Position numbers and translations under genes: made by a program. A DNA stretch of 58,500 nucleotides from positions 5,414,601-5,473,100 of the forward strand of contig NC_135550.1 in the NCBI RefSeq assembly GCF_964340395.1. The letters are read 5' to 3'. Positions 38,101 through 49,898 of this stretch are shown in pieces; the first letter of the stretch is position 1; the number at the start of each line of letters is the position of its first letter. This DNA is from Glandiceps talaboti. Lineage: Eukaryota > Hemichordata > Enteropneusta > Spengelidae. The notes under the pieces were generated by a model. It saw nothing but the letters and a program-made list of their open reading frames with translations, was not told where the DNA came from and did no database searches.

Positions 38101-41100
38101 TCTTCTTCAACATCACTGCCATCTTCTCCAAGTTCTTCAGCCAGGTTTGATTCTGTTGTCAGGTTTCCAACTGTTACGTCTTTTTTCTGTTCGTCTACAA
38201 AATCATTATTTTCTTCTTCATTTTCTTTGGAAAAAGTTTCTAGAAAGGTGAGAAATGAGTGTTTGTTGTTTTCACATTGACTAGATAATCTTGGTCTTGG
38301 ATCATCTGCTGACTCTTCTTGCCTATGTTCCTTTTCAGAAACATTGTTGTCATCTTTACTTTCTTTAGACTGAGTTGATCCTGTTGCTTGGTTACCATCT
38401 GATTTCTCCCCGATTTGTTCCTCTTCAGAAACATTGTTGTCAACTTTACTTTCTTTAGACTGAGTTGATCCTGTTGCTTGGTTACCATCTGATTTCTCCC
38501 CGATTTGTTCCTCTTCAGAAACATTGTTGTCATCTTTACTTTCTTTAGACTGAGTTGATCCTGTTGCTTGGTTACCATCTGATTTCTCCTCATTTTGTTC
38601 CTCTTCAGAAACATTGTTGTCATCTTTACTTTCTTTAGACTGAGTTGATCCTGTTGCTTGGTTACCATCTGATTTCTCCTTGCTTTGTTCCTCTTCAGAA
38701 ACATTGTTGTCATCTTTACTTTCTTTAGACTGAGTTGATTCTGTTGCTAGGTTACCATCTGATTTCTCCTTGATTTGTTCCTTTTCAGAAACATTGTTGT
38801 CATCTTTACTTTCTTTAGACTGAGTTGATCCTGTTGCTTGGTTACCATCTGATTTCTCCCCGATTTGTTCCTCTTCAGAAACATTGTTGTCATATTTACT
38901 TTCTTCAGACTGAGTTGATCCTGTTGCTTGGTTACCATCTGATTTCTCATTGTTTTGTTCCTCTTCAGAAACATTATTGTCATCTTTACTTTCTTTAGAC
39001 TGAGTTGATCCTGTTGCTTGGTTACCATCTGATTTCTCCCCGATTTGTTCCTCTTCAGAAACATTGTTGCCATCTTTACTTTCTTTAGACTGAGTTGATC
39101 CTGTTGCTAGGTTACCATCTGCTTTCTCCTTGTTTTGTTCCTCTTCAGAAACATTATTGTCATATTTACTTTCTTTAGACTGAGTTGATCCTGTTGCTTG
39201 GTTACCATCTGATTTCTCATTGTTTTGTTCCTCTTCAGAAACATTATTGTCATCTTTACTTTCTTTAGACTGAGTTGATCCTGTTGCTTGGTTACCATCT
39301 GATTTCTCCTTGCTTTGTTCCTCTTCAGAAACATTGTTGTCATCTTTACTTTCTTTAGACTGAGTTGATCCTGTTGCTTGGTTACCATCTGATTTCTCCT
39401 CATTTTGTTCCTCTTCAGAAACATTGTTGCCATCTTTACTTTCTTTAGACTGAGTTGATCCTGTTGCTTGGTTACCATCTGATTTCTCCCCGATTTGTTC
39501 CTTTTCAGAAACATTGTTGTCATCTTTACTTTCTTTAGAATGAATTGATCCTGTTGTTTGGTTACCATCTGATTTCTCCCCGATTTGTTCCTCTTCAGAA
39601 ACATTGTTGTCATCTTTACTTTCTTTAGACTGAGTTGATCCTGTTGCTTGGTTACCATCTGATTTCTCATTGTTTTGTTCCTCTTCAGAAACATTGTTGT
39701 CATCTTTACTTTCTTTAGACTGAGTTGATCCTGTTGCTTGGTTACCATCTGATTTCTCATTGTTTTGTTCCTCTTCAGAAACATTGATGTCATCTTTACT
39801 TTCTTTAGACTGAGTTGATCCTGTTGCTTGGTTACCATCTGATTTCTCCTTGATTTGTTCCTCTTCAGAAACATTGATGTCATCTTTACTTTCTTTAGAC
39901 TGAGTTGATCCTGTTGCTTGGTTACCATCTGATTTCTCCTTGTTTTGTTCCTCTTCAGAAACATTGTTGTCATCTTTACTTTCTTTAGACTGAGCTGATC
40001 CTGTTGCTTGGTTACCATCTGATTCCTCCTTGATTTGTTCCTTTTCAGAAACATTGTTGTCACCTTTACTTTCTTTAGACTGAGTTGATCCTGTTGCTTG
40101 GTTACCATCCGATATCTCCTTGCTTTGTTCCTCTTCAGAAACATTGATGTCATCTTTACTTTCTTTAGATTGAGTTGATCCTGTTGCTTGGTTACCATCT
40201 GATTTCTCCTCATTTTGTTCCTCTTCAGAAACTTTGTAGTCATCTTTTATTTCCCTAGATAGAGCTGATCCTGTTGCTAGGTCACCATCTATTTGTTCTT
40301 TCTTATGTCCCTGTTCAACATCAGTGTTGACATCTTCACTTTCTTTGAACAATGTTTCCAAAAAGGTGAGAAATGAGTGTTTGTTGTTTTCACATTGATG
40401 AGATGATTTTGATATGATGTCATTATCTGATTGCTCTGTTTTCAGTTTCTCTACAACATCATTGTTGTTGTCTTCACTGTCTTCAGCCAGTGTTGATTCT
40501 GTTGCTAGGTTACCATCTGTTTTCTCTTTCTTTTGTTTCTCATCAAGAATACTTTCATCTTCATTTTCCTTTAAAAAGTTTGATGCTGTTGCTTGGTTAC
40601 CATCTGTTTGCTCTTTCCTGAGCTCCTCGTCTTCAACATCACTGCCATCTTCTCCAAGTTCTTCAGCCAGGTTTGATTCTGTTGTCAGGTTTCCAACTGT
40701 TACATCTTTTTTCTGTTCGTCTACAAAATCATTATCTTCTTCTTCATTTTCTTTGGAAAAAGTTTCTAGAAAGGTGAGAAATGAGTGTTTGTTGTTTTCA
40801 CATTGACTAGATAATCTTGGTCTTGGATCATCTGCTGACTCTTCTTGCCTATGTTCCTTTTCAGAAACATTGTTGTCATCTTTACTTTCTTTAGACTGAG
40901 TTGATCCTGTTGCTTGGTTACCATCTGATTTCTCCCCGATTTGTTCCTTTTCAGAAACATTGTTGTCATCTTTACTTTCTTCAGCCAGTGTTGATTCTGT
41001 TGCTAGGTTACCATCTGATTTCTCATTGATTTGTTCCTCTTCAGAAACATTGTTGTCATATTTACTTTCTTCAGACTGAGTTGATCCTGTTGCTTGGTTA

Positions 41101-44100
41101 CCATCTGATTTCTCCCCGATTTGTTCCTCTTCAGAAACATTGTTGTCATCTTTACTTTCTTTAGACTGAGTTGATCCTGTTGCTTGGTTACCATCTGATT
41201 TCTCCTTGCTTTGTTCCTCTTCAGAAACATTGTTGTCATCTTTACTTTCTTTAGACTGAGTTGATCCTGTTGCTTGGTTACCATCTGATTTCTCATTGTT
41301 TTGTTCCTCTTCAGAAACATTGTTGTCATCTTTACTTTCTTTAGACTGAGCTGATCCTGTTGCTTGGTTACCATCTGATTTCTCCTCATTTTGTTCCTCT
41401 TCAGAAACATTGTTGACATCTTTACTTTCTTTAGACTGAGTTGATCCTGTTGCTTGGTTACCATCTGATTTCTCCTTGATTTGTTCCTCTTCAGAAACAT
41501 TGTTGTCATCTTTACTTTCTTCAGACTGAGGTGATCCTGTTGCTTGGTTACCATCTGATTTCTCCTTGATTTGTTCCTCTTCAGAAACATTGTTGTCATC
41601 TTTACTTTCTTTAGACTGTGTTGATTCTGTTGCTTGGTTACCATCTGATTTCTCATTGTTTTGTTCCTCTTCAGAAACATTGTTGTCATCTTTACTTTCT
41701 TTAGAATGAATTGATCCTGTTGCTTGGTTACCATCTGATTTCTCATTGCTTTGTTCCTCTTCAGAAACATTATTGTCATCTTTACTTTCTTTAGAATGAG
41801 TTGATCCTGTTGCTTGGTTACCATCTGATTTTTCATTGCTTTGTTCCTCTTCAGAAACATTATTGTCATCTTTACTTTCTTTAGACTGAGTTGATCCTGT
41901 TGCTTGGTTACCATCTGATTTCTCCCCGATTTGTTCCTCTTCAGAAACATTGATGTCATATTTACCTTCTTCAGACTGAGGTGATCCTGTTGCTTGGTTA
42001 CCATCTGATTTCTCATTGTTTTGTTCCTCTTCAGAAACATTATTGTCATCTTTACTTTCTTTAGAATGAATTGATCCTGTTGCTTGGTTACCATCTGATT
42101 TCTCCTTGCTTTGTTCCTCTTCAGAAACATTGTTGTCATCTTTACTTTCTTTAGACTGAGTTGATCCTGTTGCTAGGTTACCATCTGATTTCTCCTCATT
42201 TTGTTCCTCTTCAGAAACTTTGTTGTCATCTTTTTTTTCCTTAGATAGAGTTGATCCTATTGCTAGGTTACCATCTATTTGTTCTTTCTTATGTCCCTGT
42301 TCAACATCAGTGTTGTCATCTTCACTTTCTTTGAACAATGTTTCCAAAAAGGTGAGAAATGAGTGTTTGTTGTTTTCACATTGATGAGATGATTTTGAAA
42401 CGATGTCATTATCTGATTGCTCTGTTTTCAGTTTCTCTACAACATCATTGTTGTTGTCTTCACTGTCTTCAGCCAGTGTTGATTCTGTGGCTAGGTTACC
42501 ATCTGTCTTCTCTTTCTTTTGTTTCTCATCAAGAATATTCTCATCTTCATTTCCCTTTAAAAAGTTTGAGGCTGTTGCTTGGTTACCATCTGTTTGCTCT
42601 TTCCCGAGCTCCTCTTCTTCAACATCATTGCCATCTTCTCCAAGTTCTTCAGGCAGGTTTGATTCTGTTGTCAGGTTACCAACTGCTACATCTTTTTTCT
42701 GTTCGTCTACAAAATCATTATTTTCTTCTTCATTTTCTTTGGAAAAAGTTTCTAGAAAGTTGAGAAATGAGTGTTTGTTGTTTAGACATTGACTAGACAG
42801 GACTGATACAGTTGCTAGGTTACTATCTAATTTATCTTTCTTCTGTTCCTCATTAATGTCACTTTTGGCTTCTTTCCTTTCTTTAGATAAGGTTGCTTGG
42901 TTACCATCAGACAAGTCACTTATATCTTCTTGTGAAATATCACCTGACGTTTCTTCAGTTGGTAGATTCTCATCAAATTTTCCATCTTTATCTTCTGAAT
43001 CACCATTGTCTTTGTGTCTGTTTTCTTGACCTTCACTAGATATCATTTCTTGGTTACCATTAGAAAGTTCATACTTATCATCTGCATTTATGTTCTTGTC
43101 TTGTCTATTTCCTTTGGCCATAACTGATTCTGTGTCAATTTCACCAACTTTACTGTCATCATCATTGTTCTTTGCAACACTGTTGTTGCCTTGTCCTTGA
43201 TCTAGAACAATGGGTGATTCTGTTACAAGGTTACCATCAAAAGGGTCATCATGATCACCTTTCTTGTCAATCTGTACAATTTCAAGTTTAGTCAATTCTG
43301 TTTCCAGTGCACCCTCATCTTCAAGCTTTACAGAATGAAGTTTATCATCCTTAGATGGGATATTCCTTGTAAAGATATCCAAAATGAATGTCTTATCTGT
43401 CCTATGTACTTTCACAGATTCAGTCACTCCAATATTTTCTGCCACTTTTAACTTTGTTGACAAAATAGGACTGAAGAGGTCTTCAGAATCAGTGCCTCTG
43501 CTTCCATGCTTCACATCTGCAGGCCAAACTACTGCTAACCTATCAATCTGTCCATCTGTTTTTGAAACACTTTCAACGGTATGATCATTCTTCTCAGCCT
43601 CTGCTACTGGTTCTGTTTCTAGCACAGTCTCTGCATGTTTGCTTTTACTCTGTTCAACATCAACTTTGTTACCATGGTGACCAGTGTCATCTTTTAATGT
43701 CATCTCTGTTGTTGAAATATCGTCAGGACTTTTCCCTGTCAGTTTTCCTGTATCAATGTTGTTACATTTAAAATCACTATGTTCTGTTTCTGTTGTTACA
43801 GTACCACCAATGTGTTCCTCCTTTTGCTTGTTTGGATCTTCTTTGTTACTTTCCTCATCACCTGTTTTTTCTTCTCCTAGTATGGTATCATCACAATTTG
43901 TATCTATCAATTCTCCTCTATCATCTTTGTAATCATGACTACCACTGTCTACTGTTTTTGTTGCCGGGATACCATCAAACTTTGTCTTCATCTTTTGCTC
44001 TGTGTTATCAAGACTATTAAACTTTTCTGTCTGTTTTGCTACAATATTGCTGATATTTTCATCAATCACTTCTTCTGTATCAACTTTGTTTCCATGGCAA

Positions 44101-47100
44101 TCATTGAGTTTTGCTTCTATTGCTATGATACCTTTTAAATCTTCATCAATCTGACTATCTGTATTATCAATAGTACTGCTGATTTCACAATTGTCTACTT
44201 CATTTATTATCGTATCCTCAGAATTTGCATCAATCTCTTCTCTTTTATCGACATTAGAGATGACATCAGAATTTTCAGCAATCTGTTCATCTGTATCCTT
44301 TTTGTTACTACGGCTTTGATTATTTTCTTTTTTTGTTGCTTGGCTACAATCAGGAAGTTCATCTGTCTCTTCTTCTAAATCGTCTTTATCACTATAATTG
44401 TTCATGTTTTCTGCTTCTGCTGCTAAAATACTGTCAGATATTTTATCTTTCTGTTCTTCTACATCATCTTTGTTACCATGGCTACCTGTATCTTTTGCAA
44501 CTTTATCATTCTGTTCTTCAACATTAACTTTGTTACCATGGCTACCTGTGTCTTTTGCCACGTTATCTTTATGTTCTTCTACATAATCTTTGTTACCATG
44601 GCTACCTGTGTCTTTTGCCACTTTATCTTTATGTTTTTCTACATCATCTTTGTTGCCATGGATATATGTTTCTTTGGCTTTTGTTGTCTCTGTTGCTAAG
44701 ACATCATCAGAAAGTCCATCTGTACTTTTTTCTATATTCCCTATTTTGTCCTTTCTCCCAGTATCATGTTTACTATTACTTGTGTTGGTACGTTCTCCTA
44801 AATCTTCTTCCCTGTAAAGGTCATAAAAGTAGAATATCAAATGAGAGGATATTATATCAACATTACTTTGCAATGATTTTTATGATCTATTTTCTTTTTC
44901 TTTCATTGTACCAGTTACAAATTTACAAGACAAAATTTCTAGATGTTTTGTGGTTAAAAAATTGAAACTTAAATTACCCACCCACCTCACATCAGATTGT
45001 GTGATTTCCTTTGTTGTGATATTGATCATGACAGTAAAGCTGTATTTGATGGGGTATTTATAAACCAAGTTTTTGTCATCTGTCATCATTTCACTCATTA
45101 CAAGTTCTCCATAAAAACCTGCAAAATGTTTTCCCTGCTCTCCTTGTGCCTTTTTGTTCTGAAAAGAACAGAAAAGATTGAAACGCAATAAATTGTTGAG
45201 CCACCATGAGGCTCTTCTTACAGAATGTCGAGAAAGGAAAATGTACAATATTTACATTAAAAATACACTGACACACACGTACATTAAAATCAGAAAAGGA
45301 CTGAACAAAAACAACAATTAGGAGATACAAAATAAAACACAAAAACTGAAAAAGAGAAATTGACAGAATATTTATATCTGGTTTAAATGATAAGACTTAC
45401 ATTTCATTATAAAATTTTTAAAAAATAAAGTTTTTTTGAATACAGCCTAATGAACCCCATTTTAGATTCTTTCTGAAATATGAACACTCCATCATAGACC
45501 GATGGGCTGAAAAACATACACCAAAGGTTGACAGGTCATGTGTACCATATTGGAAGAATTATCAATCCCCCCTCCTCCCTCTCCCCCCTCCTCCTCCCCT
45601 GCATGGTAACCTATTATCTGTTTCTTCTACAGTTACTTCCTTGTAGAAATGGGAAAATGATGGGTGACTATTCAGTTATGATGGAGTTTATAACTTACAG
45701 CATCATGGAACCATGCATGGTATGGCTGATTTTGTAGGCAGCTCATCAAGGTTTTATTACAAGGACCATCTTGGTTAACAAAAGCTTGGTATGAAACACC
45801 AGTTTTATCACATTGACTACCATCAGAGACAATATCTGATTTACTCAATACCAAATACTCATAGGCACCATTCTAAATGAAAAGATCAAACCACATACGG
45901 CATTCCAGATAAATTCAGAAAATTATGATTGCCTTCAGGAAATCTTTTTTACACTATCAAGAAATTAAGTTATGAACTTCCCACATTTTACATGTTATAG
46001 AAAGAAGTTTATTGATTGCTAACAAAATAATTTACTCAGCCCTCTCTAAATTTCGGCAAATCTTGCAATTAATTCCAAATTTATTAAAATCTTGGGACCT
46101 GAATTAATAACATGAAGGATGTGAAATCTTCTGAACAATCGTATAATTCTTGTCCTGATAATCACGTGATTGACGATCATTCCCATGATTGGTGTGGTAA
46201 ATGCATTTGATTGATCATGAAATGTTTAAATGGGCACTGATGAAAACACTCAAAAGAAAGTTAATCTGGCACAAGACTGGCGAAATATAGCATGTAAATA
46301 CTAAATATTATTCTAAAACATATTTTGGAAACAGTGTGTAACAAACTGAGGCTTTCAAACTGTATATATAATTATGGAAACTAAAGTTTGTGTCACAGAA
46401 AGAAGGAAATTACTGGTCCTATAGTCTTTCTTGCTTTTCATTTGAGTGGAAATACTAGCACCTACTTTTAGTTGTGGATCATCATTCCCTAATATGGATT
46501 CAGGATCTGGAATCAAAATGTCCTTGTCATGGAAGTTGATAGGAAAGGATGAATCAACACTGTAGTTTGCAATGTAGTCAATGTGAACCTGAAAATCAAA
46601 CACATAATATTCAGTAAGATAGGTATGCTCACGTACAATGTTTTGTGAGTCGGAACATCTTAATATGTAGTCTAGTTCCTATACCTGTCAATGTTCTCTC
46701 CAAATTACAATCTCTGTGGGTGGAGATGATCGTAGTAATTGTAATGGCGTATTGTAGACTACTTAACATGATGTAACATTAAAAGATGAGAAAGATGCAA
46801 AAAGTGTGACCAAGTGAGAATATTTGTAATCGAGGTTTTACACCATGAACTTTTTAATCTCCTTATTTTTAAAATAGTGACCTCATCATTTCATCAGAGG
46901 TAGTGCAATAATGTTGAAGGTGAAATACTGTGACTGGAGTCACAGAAAAATATCATTTTAGCCAGTTTAGGTTAAAAGAGGGAGATGGTGATGCTTAGTG
47001 TCAGTCCTGCTTACCACGTCATGTGGCCCATTTGGCACTCAAGGACAAGGTCATGATTGGCCCATCTCAAATTGAGCGAGTTGGACTTCTTGCCAATTTA

Positions 47101-49867
47101 AAGTTTGAGAATTGGTTGAGGAAGTCAAAATTGAGAGGATTTTCAATTTTGTTTATGCTGCATTATTTTATCTTTTGACTTTACCCATACGTGAACATCA
47201 TCATAAAACTGAAGGCCTTTTTATGGCACAGTACACAATGCAACATTGCATCAGCAGAAACAGTACAGCTGGCTTGTGAGAAGCGAAGTGCTTATTCATG
47301 AGATGTTTTACAATGAAAGGAATAAGCACTCAGGAGTCATAAAAATCTTCATTGTTCAACACATGAATATACTATTTCTGTTGACTTCCATCATGTATAT
47401 GGCCCACAGTCAAGATCGATACCCTATAAAGGCACAAGATCAAGTTGATGTTTCTCTGAAATTGCAGGTAATCGTACGTGATGTAAATTCATGAAATATG
47501 ACTATCAAGAACCCGAAAATGTCTGTAATTCCTGGAGTGGTGTTCCCCTTTGTTGGTAATGGTATATAACCATGAGAGACGTTCATTGTAAAGCTCAGTA
47601 ACTCACCTTTCTATTATTACTATAATAAGATGGCAAAGTATTCCCAATCTCTATCGTGTTATCAAAGTCTACATCATCAATGTCTAAATCTACCAATTCT
47701 CCTTCAGATGTGTCAGCATCAACTTTTGAATTTCCCAATTTAAGATTCACTGCATGTTCCACCGTAGCCTGTCCGATGTTATGAACTAGGTACCTGCATG
47801 AAAATAATAGAATTGACATAGGAAAGTGAATTTTTAGTGATTGTAAACACTAAGACAGGCAAACAGATTATATAGAAACTTCACCTATGGTGCTCTAGCT
47901 GGCACAACTTCTAAGATTCAAGGTGATATAAAATTTTGAGTTTGAATCATGGGACAATTCATTTAGCCCAGATGAGTTGTCAAGGTACTGATTGTCTTTG
48001 CAAGTTGAAACTGTTATTTGGTTGTTGCTATGGTTATTTAATATGTACATTTGCCTTTATTTTTGAATGTTCATTCATTGAATTGTCCCTCACTAGTATT
48101 TGGCCATTGTTGCTATGCACATTTTTGTTTGTTTTGAACATTCATTCCCCCATCTGTGTTGCTACCTTTGTAAGTGATACAACTGGTGAAAAAACACTAG
48201 TGCATTAAATTGCTCAAATGAAGTGAGCTAATTAAGAGTTAAGACTTCACGCAGAGACAAATTAGGTAAAGACAACAAGCTACACAAAACACAACAGCAA
48301 GTGCCTCTGATGAAGATAAACTTGTCACAGTAACAGTTGCACTTGACTGTTATAAGTGGTAGAGTTCTAATTAGTAAACAGGGTTTATGTGATCTGGGAT
48401 CCCTTGTTGTAGTTTGACAAGTTACCGACAATTACATTGGTATATTTATATCTTTACATGAACCCTGATTGCCATGAGCAAGCAAATGCACCAGTGTTAT
48501 TTTGTGAGTTGTAACATCAATTGGCTGTTGCACTATGTCTTTCTTACTACACATTATTACAGTGGTCTAGATATGTAAACGATTCTTGTTTTATGTATTT
48601 TGTTTATGCTGGTGTAATGAATCCACTAGGAAACACACATATATTATTCTTGCTTGCTAAACTCTTAACATCAAAGCCCAAACACCTTGATGTACTGAAC
48701 TGACTAAACGCAGTGTACTACAACTTTGAAATAATGTTAAATTGCTATACAACACGTACACATACCATAGATTGTCATGAATCAGGCAGTGTGTACTTGA
48801 ATGATAGGCAGCATGGTCTGTTATATGGGCAGGTGTGTCATTATGGAAACAGTCCTGCCCTCCTCTGGTATGGTATCTAGATTTGTCCGTCTTGAAATCT
48901 TTACAGTAACAACAAAATCCCTGCAACAGACAACAGAGTGCAGGGTATATTATGATGTGAAAAATCATGAAATTACTCTTCAACATAAAATGCCTTTATT
49001 TTCTGGAAGGGTACGTGTTCCCCTTTACAAAAGTCAGACAATGCAGAATGGCTTCTTTTGTAAATAGGTGGCCCACATAACATACTCCATGTAGACATTT
49101 TGGACAAAGAGTTTAATCTAACAAGTGAGATGGGGTTATCATAGTTCATTGAGTGGTAACATACCTCAATGTGCCTCTTACCAATACAGTCTGGGTTTAA
49201 AGTTAAACCCACCCATTCAACTGGGTCTAATTAAAGATTTCTCAGATCTGTATGTAGAAGGGTGAAAAACAGTTGACCCTCCTGAGCAATGCAAGTTTTC
49301 CCATGCAGTTTAATACTCCAGTTTACTCCTGCTTTAAACATGAGGGCACTTACTTAACTGCCAACCATACTTAAATTTCTGAATTTAATTTCAATTTGGG
49401 ATTACATGTATTGTTATCAGTATTATAGTTATTATCATTATTATTATTATTATAATATAATATTATTTAATTACAATACATTTTGTATACTCTATGAGCA
49501 ACAATGTCTACCTGCTGCCTAATAAATCAAAAATCTTTTTGGAAAATTTGAATTTCAAAATTCCCACTCACTGAGTCTATGGACTCTCCACATTGGTGGA
49601 GGATCTCTATGCTGATTCCAATAGTTTATCGAAAAAAAAATCCCAAATTTTTGCTGTTATCTCTTTGATCAGCATCAGAGGAGGTATACTACATTGATGT
49701 GACATGAGTGAAAATTTGACATCTGTTTTCCACATAATATTTGATTCTGTGTCATGACTAGAAATTTTCATACATAACTATGAACCCAGAGCACAAGGAG
49801 CTAGAAAGTTTGTAAAAAAACAAACACATAAACAAAAACAAACAAAAACAAAACAAAAACAAACGAA

Positions 49868-49898
<31 letters not shown>

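Noticed and set aside
37888-42792. Plus-strand Ser/Phe-rich open frames antisense to the giant exon
   Set aside because: They are complements of the Glu/Lys-rich modules (130-codon shadows) with no splice or homology support.
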